64,000 bases of DNA from Rotaria macrura (Eukaryota > Rotifera > Eurotatoria > Philodinida > Philodinidae): assembly GCA_900239685.1 (NCBI GenBank), contig OENT01000231.1, positions 1 to 64,000 of the forward strand, read 5' to 3'. How positions within the stretch are numbered: the stretch's first letter is position 1; every line of letters begins with the position of its first letter. Shown one piece after another: positions 46,682 through 59,623 of this stretch. The notes beneath the pieces are model-generated. The model was given only the letters and a program-made list of their open reading frames with translations. It ran no database searches and was not told the origin of the DNA. A program made the position numbers and the translations under genes.

Positions 46682-49600
46682 CAGATTTTTTCAAGTATTT
46701 GGCAAGTATTTTTTTTCTCTTTCATTCTTGTTGTGTTCCCTTTGTTCAAATCTGTTGTGTATTTATTATTTCATTCATTTTGACCTTCTCATAAAGCACA
46801 TACATTTCTTTGTCGCACTGTTTTTTTTCTTAATTTCTTTATATATTAAAAATAACATATCATAATCATAAGTATAATCTATTGACTTTTTACTGAGTCT
46901 AATCTTTGTTACAATAATGAATCATAGAAAAATAAAAATTGCCATGCCATTCGTTTTATGACAAGTTCTAAGTTTGAGCAAGGTTTAAGACTTGTCGGCA
47001 AACGATTGTTGTCCTGTGTCTATTCGTTATCATTGAGAACAAACGACTCGTGTGCTCATAAATCACTTTTCATTCTCTCTCGCTTAATCTGTATATATAT
47101 ATATATATTCTCGAAAAAGGGCTAACAGCCGTTAAATTGAACATAAGCACAGTTCCGCTTAAACGAACATTAATGATGAGAAAACAGACTTTTCAATTGT
47201 TGCCGCTTCCGCAGGTTCGAAGATAAATAAAGAAGATGAGAAAATAATAACAGTAAGTCTATGATAGTCAACTCAATATTGATTTATATGAAAAGAAAAG
47301 GGTGGAGAACAATAACCTGTTTAACTAATGGAAAAGAAACAAAAACGATGAGCCATTATAGATATCATTATAGTATATCCATATAGTCAATAGTTGGAGT
47401 TGTCCATAATTGTTTATATTTAACACACCATTCCAGAGACGAATACAAGTATCGATTTATTTTGCCCTTTAACAGCAATCATTTGGTGGTAACATTCACT
47501 TCTTGCCAACCTGCTCATTTATTATTCGAACTTGCCTATTATCATCATAAGTTGATTCATGTAATGAGCTCACATGAACGTGTCTGTTAGTGTTATTACA
47601 ACTGATCATTCGAAGAGAACGTTTGTGAATGCTGTTTATCATACATATCGACATAGAAAAATGTTTGTTGATTGACAACTCGCATGTATGAAGCAAGCAC
47701 GTATAGCAACATATGACAAGCAGTCAAAAAATTAACTTGTACATATTGTATATGATCAACAGACTTTCTCGGGATTTTTGTTTTAATATTCAATCCATAA
47801 TGATAATAAAACATCTGTAAGAAATGGTTATTATTAAAAATATATGAGAACGTTTTGAGTGATATACCAGAGCGTATTTATCTTTCATCTCATTTGCAAC
47901 GAATCGTTTAATGGCAATACTCATCGTCATTGAACTTTATTATTTATATGAATTCTCAACGGTATAACTTCTTCATCTATTCACTGCTATTTGATGTTAG
48001 CTAATCGTATGTTTCAAGATGAGTGATAGTATATTTAATTCTTCTTTTCTCTTTTGAAATTTTACAAAATCTAACCAAAGGAAAAAAATCTTTGATGATC
48101 TATATGCTTATTTTGTTCATTCAGTAATCTCATTATAACTAAATGGAGTATTGGCAGATGATTCCCAGAAATAGGACCGTATGCATGCCGTCTGTAGAAG
48201 AAGAAATGAATCGATCTATTTAGCACGTGGAACAGTAGTAGCTTGAGAAAGAGAACGTATGGATATACAAAAGCATCTTTTCTAATTATCATTTGACATA
48301 TAGCACGATTGTCGGAAGGAAAAAGTAGAGACATCAGGCTTGATGATGATAGCCATCATCACTTTCACTATCACCGGGTGGTCTGTTGTTGCGAATTCCT
48401 ACGGTACATATATATATATATATATATAAACATTTCGTCTTTCAACACTTGTCGTCAGTGCTAGTTTGGTTATTAGATACTAATATAAGTAGAAAAAAGT
48501 ACAAGAAAAAAAATCAATTTTGAGTTTGTAGCATTCCTATACGTGTATAAATAAATAAATAAATATATTAAATTACAAAAACGACGCTAAAGAATGTACT
48601 AGACAACAACAATATCGAATGTGGATTTGTAGAATCAATGTCTTTTGACAAATTGTGGATGTTCTATATCCGTATTCAATATTGAAATATCTTTAACATA
48701 CATTACTCATAAAGGCGTAACTTAGCTTTACAACAACCTCAACAAAAGATTTGTTTCTTTCCTCGTACAGTTGCTAGCTTGACATTTTTTTTTGTTTCTG
48801 TATATATTGACATAAAAAGCGTTTTCCTCGACATATTCTTATTGATTCTAAAAGGTTTGTGTCTGTCAAGCAGAAAGGTGCATATTGGCGTGAAAAATGA
48901 CTTTCTAATGGCACCACCATGCCAGTAACAACTGAGCAGGCATGGATTTGCCATGCACATATACATAATAATTCGTATATAATTTTCTTGACGTCGTCCA
49001 CCGCTCGGTCTCGATCAATCATTTTCTAGACATTCTCATATCTACAGAAGACGAGCAATTCATACAGATAAAAACAAACACAAAAAGAAAGAGAAGAAAC
49101 TCGAATGAATTTTTCAGCTGTTCGTTTTTCTTATGAAAAGTAATATTTTATCTGACAAATGATTTAATTCTTGAACAGGAAATTATCAATGCAATGAATT
49201 TTCATCTATTTGATTAACCTATATAGTGTTCATTCTAGCACACGACAAGACACAGTAATCGTAATGATCATCTCAGTGAGAGAGAGAGAGAGAAAATATA
49301 TTAATCGTGGAACATAATCATCTAGTTATCACCCCTGATTCATCTTTCAAGTCAATGCACCGTACATTTTTATGCATGCTTCGATAAGCTCTTGTTACAA
49401 AATGAAGCAGGCGACAGTAAGCTGAAGCACCACCAGTGTATTTATCAGAAGTTGATCACTCGTACTGATAAGTCGAACAGATATATAATAGAAAAAAAAT
49501 AACGAACGAGTTGTTATCTAATATGCATCCAGTGCAGAGAATGTCGGCTAATTATTTTTTGTTTTTTAAAGAATTTTCATATACTCGACGAAGACAAATA

Positions 49601-52199
49601 AGATAGATCAAAGCAATAGGAAACGAATGAATAATTTTCTGCTCATCATCAAACTAACACTAGCGAAAGAAAAGTGATACAATCTCGTTTTGTAAAGCAA
49701 AATTCATTTTAGCTTCTGCTGATATAAATCAATAGCGGCGGAATGTTGCTCATCGAATTTGTTTTATTTTTGTGGCAGCAACGTACGATTAGTTCTTATC
49801 AGATTGTACATCAACCACGAACTTTTCCACAATACGAGAGATTATTTATTTGTATTATCCTATTCGATTAGTGTAGGTGAGAACGAGTGTATGCCGAACA
49901 TGAACACTTTCATGCGAAATGTCAACCATGACTAAAATTTTGCTTCACAAAATATAGCAAGTCAGATAACTATTCATCGATATCAAGACTTTTGGTCTTG
50001 ATGATCGGAAGTAGAAAACAATGATGACGCATTGAGTGTTAGTAGTTTTTTTCAACCAAGCAGTTGTTTATAAGAAAGCTAACACAAAATACTTAATTTT
50101 TACGGCAATCAGTTAGAATTAACAGACACTCCCTTCGCACTGTTATTTACGCTAATGGCGACCTTTCCATTTCCATATGGAATATAAAACGAAAATTATC
50201 TCGTACAAAACTAATGAAACAGCATTTGATCGATACGATAAAAAGAAACATACTTAGCAATGTTATTAAGTTTTATTTTCTACTTTTATTTTCCGATTTC
50301 ACATCTTGATGGATCTAGTTTCTAATTCGTAGACGTGAAAGTTTGAACTAAATTAATAAACATAGTTTTGAATTATATTGTCGAATGACACTGGCAACAT
50401 TCGAAAAACGGAATCAAATACAGTTCCTTTATTTTATTCCTTCAATGGAGATACTCACGCTATCTTTATTGTGCATTGAAATATTTTTCATATACTTATA
50501 TAAACACATACATAAATTTCCATTGTAGTCATTTTCAATTGAACTATATTTCAGAATATTTTCGTCTGTTTTAATTCAAGAAGAATATTATATTCACGTT
50601 TTGAATTCATTCTATAGTACCTAGTAGTGTCTATTTACTAAGAAAACGTTTGCATGTACAGTTTATCTTTCAAAGGTACATAGTAGATTACATCTATACA
50701 AAAGTAGACTATTTCGTTTTTGTCTAACGAATCATTTTCAAACTAAAAAATTCCAGTTTTCTATCGTATCTTAATGCAAATGTACTTTGCTCATCGATCT
50801 ATAAATTTTCATCTGAAAGATAGAATTCATTCACTTACTCACACCCTGTCTCTCTCTTTATACGTATATATATAGGAAGCTTTTTTTCCTGAAAAAATGT
50901 TACATTAATTTCGGGCAGGCTGTCCAATATTTTGGAGGAAATATTATTTTAACACCGATAAAAGCACCTAGAACCTAGATGAGATCTTGATTTTATTGAA
51001 AGTTCTTAGACATAAAAAAAGGCCACGTTTATTTACACAAGAGAAAGAGGAACTCTGAAGCATTAATGGTGCTCGTGTACCCTGAGTACCATGAAAGGAA
51101 ACATCTCGACATTCTAAGTTTAGAAGAAATTGTACTTTTCAGGTCGAGAACTATTTGCTTGGAAAATTTCAGAATAGAATATAGAGTTTCTTTTAGAAAC
51201 CTTGATAGATGTTAATGGATAAGTTAGGGAACATTCTATCAAGAGTATTTCAACAAAAAATGAACTAGAAGAGGAAAAAATGCAACAATAACAAATTTAT
51301 ACAATTATACATCGTTCTATGTACTTAGAAGCAAGTAGTAAACGATGGTCTTAAATTTTATAACACATTTCAATGATCGTTCTAAAAAGAAGGCAATCGA
51401 TTCATATAACGCATCGATGTCTGTCATTAATAATTATATGATGATGGATCTAGAGTTGAAGGCAAAAGACTAATTATTTAGCTGTGAACTTGGAATAGAC
51501 TTATTGTATGTGTGTACGTCATGGGCCTACGTGACATTGTTTTTTATAATTTTATGTTAACCTTCAAGTCAGCTACAATTTCTAATCGAAAATTAAAACT
51601 TCAAGTTTCGCTACATTGTATATATATATATATGCTAGAAAAAAGTATATGCATGTGATGAGTAAACTCTGCTTTGCAGTCTATTGGAGAAAAAAAATCA
51701 AATCTTTCCAGTTGACGAATATAGCTTTGTGATAACGGAAATGAGATGATAAATGAAAAACATGGATACTCGTTTAGCACGTGTTCTACAGTTAATAGGC
51801 TGTTACATTATAGGTGGCATTCTTCACTGTCACAGATTTTTCCATTTTCTGATATGATTAATATCAGAAGAGGGAACACCTGCGTAATAAATGTCAAGCA
51901 GCAGATAGGTTCTATTTAACAATTTTAAAACCACATCGGTTATTTTGTTCTTGAGAACATTTTGAAATAAAATGTAGAAATATTAGAAATACATTTAACT
52001 TGTATATGATCCATTTGCCATCATACTTGACAAATATCAACCGACGATGTGTACAATTTTTTTATTCATGCACACATACGTATATATTTATCTATTGATA
52101 TCGTGTCCAATCAAATAGTGTAGATGGCGTTTATTATATATAACCTTTCATCATGAATGAAATCGAACAAAGCCATGTACTTTTTCATTTCATTTTCAA
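46682..52199. other. 5.5-kb gene-poor region between Snail and PIGM
   Basis: The longest gap in the window. I find no coding exon on either strand. It contains TA microsatellites (about 47092-47107, 48409-48428, 51619-51632) and a GA run near 49278-49291. Its position next to a developmental regulator makes cis-regulatory content plausible, but no specific element is visible. Confidence 0.45.
48409..48428. repeat. (TA)n microsatellite
   Basis: About ten TA units in the Snail-PIGM gap. Confidence 0.8.
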
Positions 52200-53738
52200 A
52201 TGGCATCCTTGATTGTTCATGCAGCTATATCATTGATACTTCATATCATATTAATACTCTTTGGTGAATTGCATGATAAAGATTTAGCTGGTGATGGACC
52301 TTTGTATACCGATATTGATTATCGTGTCGTAACAGATGCAGCAGGATACGTTTTAGAAAATGAAAGTCCATATCGTCGAACAACATATCGTTATACACCA
52401 TTACTTGCTTATTTATTGACACCAAATTTTTTTCTTGATGAACATTGGGGAAAATTTCTTTTTTCGATTTGCGATGTATTCGCTGGCTTATTTATCGGAT
52501 GGATATTACCAATCGAACAACGAAAATATGCATTACTTTGGTTTTACAATCCTATGTCAGCTGTCATTGCGACAAGAGGAAGTTATGAATCCATTGTAGC
52601 TGTCCTTGTACTTGCAATGCTTTACAATGCAAAGCAAACAAACGAACGAACATGGCTTACAGGAGTGAGTATTATTTGACAAACGATAGCATTTTCTTAA
52701 AGACCTGCTCTTAGCATATTTTGATGTAGTCGAATTATCCCCAAAGAGATTTTCTGATTTTATCAGTTGTACATGGTTAAATACATGTTTTAGTATTTCG
52801 CAAAGAAACAAAACCTGTAGAAATCGTAATCGGATAGTGAACTAATAGAACTATGAAACGTGTTACGTTTATTTCATAGCAATCGAAACAGATTCATTGC
52901 TCAATTCAATAGTTCGCTTACTTTTCAGAAGAAAACTACACATCTTACAATACCGTAAGAAACCTCTCGTAGACTGAGTGAAAAACATTTTTTGAAACTT
53001 TTATGTATAAGGATTTCTTTTTAGATACTTCTGGCGTTAGCTACTCATTTCAAAATCTATCCAATAATATACTCCCTTGCATTATATTTTCATATTGATC
53101 ATAATACATCATTATACCTAACGTATCGTCGTTTTCAACTCGTTATTTCTTTTATAACAATTACACTTATACTTAATGGATTCTTTTATTATTATTATGG
53201 TTATGTATATTTACATGAAACATATTTGTATCATATTATACGGCATGATATACGTCATAATTTTTCACCTTATTTTTATTTAGCATACTTGAATCCAAAA
53301 AATCAACTTCTATCATTTATTACGTTTATTCCTCAAGTATTCAATACGTTACTTTTTTCATATCGTCTATATGATAGAATTGAACTTTGTCTATTTGCAT
53401 TAACATTTTCCTTTGTTACATTCAATAAAGTTACAACATCGCAATATTTTCTTTGGTATTTAATCTTCATACCGATTCTTTTGCCTAGCATTCAGTTAAC
53501 ATGGCGAAAATTAATTCTGTTACTTTTAACTTGGTTAGCAGCACAAGGCTGGTGGCTATTTCATGCCTATCAATTAGAATTTCAAGGCAAAAATACATTC
53601 GTTGAAATTTGGTTAGCATCGATCGCATTTGGCTTTGTTAATGTTATTATACTATGTATGATCATGTATAATTATCGTCAGATAAAACCTGTATCAATAT
53701 CTACGAAGAAAACTGACATTGAAAAAAAGAACGATTGA
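52200..53738 (+). CDS. PIGM: GPI mannosyltransferase 1 catalytic subunit
   Basis: Two exons: 52200-52664 and 53025-53738; 1179 nt, 392 aa (human 423). The family adds the first alpha-1,4 mannose to the GPI precursor from dolichol-phosphate-mannose in the ER lumen, together with PIGX. Landmarks: N-terminal membrane segment, then YTDIDYRVVTDA with the lumenal D-x-D motif at residues 38-40, SPYRRTTYRYTPLLAYLL, ALLWFYNPMSAVIATRGSYE, then in exon 2 HFKIYPIIYSLAL, HNFSPYFYLAYL and TSQYFLWYL. Many hydrophobic segments follow, as expected for a multipass GT-C enzyme. The short Lys-rich tail (STKKTDIEKKND) could serve as an ER-retention signal. The 360-bp intron is longer than most here. Confidence 0.93.
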
Positions 53739-56700
53739 AAATTAGTTTTTTTTTCATTGTGTACATAATTTTGTTTTTCTAAAAGTTATTCATTTCATAT
53801 AATGATGTAAATAAAAAGCTAATTATTTCGTAGTTCATGTATCAATCTCTTTCTAAATTGAAGCCACCATTAAGTAGCAATGTAGTATTGTACTAAACTC
53901 GTCTCTATTTTTATTCTATAATCATTGTAGTAGGGTTCTATCACATTGATGACAGCAGAGTTCTTGAATGTTACTTTCAATGTAGTGAATATATTCTATT
54001 TGTATTACAATTTAGCAAATGAATACTAATCTTAGTTTATGAATTATTTATTAAATTGATAATAGAATGGTAACCTTCATAGAATGAAGAAACTGACTTA
54101 ACTTATCATTTTAGTCAGCTGAATTTATCTTCTGAAGAAGCATAGTTAGATCAAATTGTAAAAGTATGAAACTAGAAATCGAACGGACATTGCACTATAG
54201 TTATAGAAACATTTTATCCTTGGATTAATAAATTCAAGTTATGACCATTTTACACCATCTATCAAAGAAAAACCAATGAATCCGACAAGTAAAATTTTTA
54301 ACGTATGATTAGAAAGATAAAAGAAAAAGTAAAATAATAATATAGCTATGTAGTATATATAAAAAGAACTAAGTTAATATTTCATTGAATTCAAAAACTA
54401 AATGCACTAGATAAAATTTCTGACAGTCGCTAAACGCCGACTACTTGTGTACTCCATCAATTATGATAGAACATTAAATCCATTCCTATACCAAATTGAC
54501 TTGTTTCTCACATTTCAGTCATTTTAATTTCTATTCGTTAAAGGATTCAAATTGAAATGCTTCATCATGAATACTACAAGGTTTTAACATTCATTTCATG
54601 TGGCTAGAAAAGAAAACATCATCAAATGAAAAGTTCATCATCAGTTACAACAATCAGTCATAAAAATTCTGTCGAGATTTATCAATATCTTACTTTAGCA
54701 GTAGTGATCATATTATTATAATATGAATTACAAGTCCAAAAGATTAATTTACTACTCTGTAACGAACATAAAACTGTCTGACAGTTTTGTCGTGCTGAAA
54801 ACATATGTTGATTTAGTATAATTATCTGTGCTATTGTTAAAGATTTGATGACTAGATGATGAAAAAAATTAACTTATTTTTCAAATCAAGCACGAGTATC
54901 ATAGACTATAGACTTCACTTTCGTAAGAAAATATTTTGAATCATTCGTGTCTGTACTACGTTGAAAAACAACATCAAATATAGTAGAAAACACCGTTCAA
55001 TATTCTACTAAATTTAATATTTGATAAAACTAGTCGAATTTAAGCATTGAATCATATAGTCTAGTCATCGTGATATATGAGATCGCATAAGGTGAACATT
55101 TTCGTTTGAATATGTAGAGAATTTCTATTTTCAATGATATTTACCATATCTTGTAAAAACAGAATGCTGAATAAATTTTACCTTATCTTTGAAGTATGTT
55201 ATTTTATTTTAAAACAAGTTTTGCACAAATAGTTCATAATCTTCAATTACTCTAGCAATCTATAATTGCATGATTTCATACGATTAGATTCGTAGTTATG
55301 ATACAATCTTGTCTATCATGTGTTCTATAGTCGAAATCAAATTTTCCACTTCAATGCATCTCTATCGAAATTCGATGCAACAAACAGCAATCGAAAGTCT
55401 ATCTATCAAATAATTTAAAAATAAATCGTGTATGAAATGTATCGTTTCGTGAAATTTAGAAGAAATATACAGATCGAAATAGATTTTTATCCAATAAACA
55501 ATAGTTCGACTGACTACGATTCAATTCCTTTCGTTTATCTATCAAATGTGAATACAAAAGGTAAATAATCATTTGAACATTCTGTATACGCATGGTGCGA
55601 TCGTCTAGCATCTTAAACACTTGTGTCACATTTTGTTCATCTATATGAAAGATCATTTAGGCGCACTTTTTTTTCAACTTTGTCTCAATAGACTAATAAT
55701 AGATGCACGTATATCCAATTGTTGATAATAAAAGTTTGTCTTATTCGTCTTTGTTATATTTTCATTCTTTTCACACATTTCTTACAACATACGTACATAT
55801 TTATATGCATACATATATTCATTAGTAACCCTTTTGCTCTCTCCCACAACGGCGATGACTACTAAATAGGTTAGAAGAGCGGACTGTCTAGACGTCTGTG
55901 CACTCGCACTCACACGCGCTTATATGCATATCGACAAACCATCACTAGCGGTAGTTGTTTCCTGTGCACATTTGGTTCTTCTCTTGCGTTTTTTTTTCTT
56001 TCGTTCGATAGTTGTATTTGATAACTTTTCTCCGGCTGACCAACATACAAGGCTCGGTCATCCTCTTGCGTGTACATTGTCCAGACATCAATGCAAATAT
56101 AGAGAAAAAGACAGTGCAAGTGAATGAGAGAGAAAGAAAAAGAAAATATATTGTATTATTGCACTTCTATCTCGTTCTTCTTTTTTTTTTGAGTAATAGT
56201 AAAAAAAGAAGAAGAAGAATAGAAAGAGAGAAAAACAAAGACAGAGAATAACGCCGACAAGCTGGTCAGTCGTTCGTTATGTAGTTCAGGGTGTAGTAGA
56301 CAAACGTATGGGATGGATTGGGTGGATAGAAAAAATACACGGGACATGTAAAAGACATGAATAATATTATTGATAGAGAAAAGTTTTGGTACGGCTACCG
56401 ACAATTGATATTGAACAAATTCAAGAACATATTCTTTATTTCGTCGCAATGGAAAGGTAGGCTTTGTTTTGTTTTCATCATGAAAATCATTAGTATTGAA
56501 CCTTTTTTCTCTCAAATGAATCATATCACATTTATCATTGAAAGAATATGATCAAAAAAAGAGTTTTTACAAGAACGAAATAGGTAATGTATGATGCTCG
56601 TGTTCATCATCATTGTTGTCAATCTGACATTGTTCTCTTGTAGACATCTATGCGTGATAGTTTTGTTTTCACACAAGTTCTCAACATCTGAGAAATGTTT

Positions 56701-57639
56701 GACAAACACTAATTATCGACTGCAAAAGTTGAAAAAAATGCAGGAGAGTATCCGATTCTAGAAAACAAGTGTTATTGAATATATCTAAACATGGTTTGAC
56801 TAAATCTGATTGCGAGTTCCATAATCGTAGACCCGATGAGCTCTACATGAATACGACTTTCTATCTAGTTTGACGATAACAACGACTCATACCATCATGG
56901 TGAATGCTGTTCAACTACCACCTCATCGTCGGATCTAAATAAACAATGTAGACAACAGCCGTCCTAAAGCATATAACATCAATCATTTAATTTGTACAAT
57001 CGTCGTTTTTTGCTTCTTATCATTATCTATCTAATCGTGGGATCTTTTTTGTTTGTTCTTAGATTTTCATTAACGTTCGATTTGTTTTTCTTTCTTTACT
57101 AATGAATTTTGTCTTTGAAATATTTGTGTGTGGAACTTGTGTTTTCTTCTACAACCCGACGACGAACAGCGCGAGGTCCACAACAGTGATATATTCATGT
57201 ACAGAGTCGACGCTGTTGTCTTTGTATGTCATTCATATTTATACTTGTATTTCTTTTCATTGTGCGCTTTTCTTTTTTCTTTTTTCGATTTTTGTTTTGC
57301 TGCATTATTATTCTATTAGCTTTTGGGAATAACACAAATTTGAACTCAATTGACGATTGAATACATCGCACGTATGACGAGTTTATTTAGTTCTGCAGGA
57401 AAATGATACTGATAGATAGATAATAACAGCAAATAGAGACAACAAAAGAGACATAGTACTTTTAGAAAAAAAGTTAGATCAGTGCGAGCAGCTATTCTAT
57501 AGATATCTATAGAAAACGAAGGTTATGAATCCATTCTCGGTTTGCTGTTGCTCGCTGTATTGATTTATATATACACACACACACAAACATATAGAAAGAA
57601 AGAAAAATGTGGATACAAATATTGAACGGCGTCTTCTAA
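53739..57639. other. Intergenic between convergent PIGM and hnRNP, no gene seen
   Basis: About 3.9 kb without a convincing exon. A short hairpin of T/C and A/G tracts lies at about 56174-56218, and a (CA)n run near 57572-57584. Nothing else recognised. Confidence 0.4.
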
Positions 57640-59623
57640 TTATTGTTGATTGCGGCCACGAAATCCACCTCGGCCACCACCACGACCATAGGGAGCACCG
57701 CCACCACGGCCACCACCACCGCCTCCACGGCGCATAGGACCACCACCAGATGATGAACCATAATTATCACCAAAACCAAACCCGGATGGTTGGTTATAAT
57801 TGCCGAAATCTTTAAAAAGTAAAAACAGAACAATACTTAATGAAAACGACTGTTGTCCAGTCAATGATCTTCTTACTATCATTGTAATTGCCTCGACCTG
57901 ATCCACCCATTCCGTAACCATTGCCGCCCATAGGTGCTGGTCCACCGTAACCTGGCATACCACCACCTCCCATATCACCGCCGTAACCGCCACCATACGG
58001 TGCAGGTCGATTACTATAATCACCGCCTGCTCCATATCCGCCACTGCCACCACCACCGACCGATCGATAACCACCACTGCCTCCACCGGGGCCACCAAAG
58101 TTTGATCCACCAACCATTGGTCCCCATCCACCGTTACCGGCATTATTACCACCACCCATTCTTGATGATGGTCCACGCATACCACCACTATTACCACCAC
58201 CACTACCACCTGAGCCACCATAATTTGATTGTGACATACGACCCCTATTGGTCTGTTCTTTCGGTAAAGCTTTCTCAACATTTACTGGGTTGCCTTTGAT
58301 GACATGATGTTTTTCGAGTACAATTTTATCTACCGGATCATAACTAGACAAAAAAGGAAATACAAAAGAAAGATAAATAGATCCTCTCCGGATTCGAGAT
58401 ACGAGAATTGAATCTATGTAGTTTTCTGAAGAATAATATTGTAAAATTTAATGAATTTCATTTTATTATTAGATAGTATCACTGCATTTATTTGTATCAG
58501 ACGACGTTGCAGTAATAATACTTAGATGTTAAGTATACGGCAACATCTGTCTATTGTCTTGCTTGTGACACACAATAGAATATTATAGAATATTTTTCAA
58601 CGGATGGAGGAAATCTCGCACTTGCACAAATTAGACGAGTTCCGTCATTTTGAAACTGTCACATGTAAACGAATTTGCATAATCTCAATGAAAATCAATA
58701 GACGCTGGTCTTCAGGTCTACATAGATTCAGCGCTCTCTAGTCATTGTTCATCATGTCTTACTCATTAAATTCAACAAAACCAAAACCACGAAATTTCCC
58801 TTCATTGGTTTTCATAATAACGGTTTGAACAATATGACCGTACTATGCATAAAAAAGAAAGACATTATTATCAACATTTGGTCTTTTCTTTATCAAAACT
58901 TACTTTTGTAAAATATTCTTTAAGATCATCTTCATTGATTGTTCCTTCTCGAATGCCACCAACGAATAATTTTTTTGCACTTAAAGCTGATTCTGGTTTA
59001 CCACTTTCTTCTTTTGGTATAGCTCGTTTCGGTTCTATTTCACGTGAATCAAGTACATGTGGACGTGCAGCCATCAATTTATCAACCATCGTTGACGATA
59101 GATAAGTAACGAAGCCAAAGCCTGTATTTATATACAAACATAAATATATGAATATAAATGTCAACTCATTTTAATCGTCATATTCCATACTTACCTCGAG
59201 AGCGATTTTCACGATCACGCATTATAATACAATCCTAATCGAAAAAGGAACAAAAGTCGAATGTTGATTTTCTGCTTCAAATTGTCCATCGATACTTACG
59301 TCAAGATCTCCATATTTCGAGAAATATTCTCGAAAAGTTTGATCATCCGTCTTATACGATAAACCACCAATGAAAACTTTTCGAAGAGCTTCTGGTTCTA
59401 AATCAGTTTTATTCGAAGATGTTTGTCCGTTATTATCGTAAGTATTTTGATTTGATTCATTTTGTCCTTCTATTGAATTTTCATTGGCATCATTACTACT
59501 TGCTTTATTATCTGTATGTAGTATACCATTTATCGATGCTTCCGTTTGTGGATTATTCGTTATTGAAGGATTTAAATCTTCGTTAACAACCACATCGGTT
59601 GTTGGTAATGTATCGGTTGACAT
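57640..59623 (-). CDS. hnRNP A/B-type RNA-binding protein (two RRMs, glycine-rich tail)
   Basis: Six exons (coding order): 59300-59623, 59195-59234, 58904-59121, 58763-58842, 57877-58343, 57640-57809; 1299 nt, 432 aa. RRM1 at about 82-158 (RNP2 KVFIGGLS, RNP1 RGFGFVTY) and RRM2 at about 172-248 (RNP2 KLFVGGIR, RNP1 RGFGFVEF) in the tandem layout of hnRNP A1/A2B1 and fly Hrb proteins. The last 170 residues are Gly/Asn/Tyr/Arg-rich with RGG-like GRGGFRGR near the end, a low-complexity domain that in this family drives RNA granule assembly and nuclear shuttling. The first 80 residues are acidic and Asn-rich, longer than in hnRNP A1. Such proteins bind pre-mRNA and control splicing. A 419-bp intron follows RRM2. 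An acceptor-like site lies 46 nt before the ATG. Confidence 0.92.

Noticed and set aside
57640..58281. Long Val-rich frame overlapping the hnRNP tail
   Set aside because: Out-of-frame reading of the Gly-rich low-complexity exons, with no domain.
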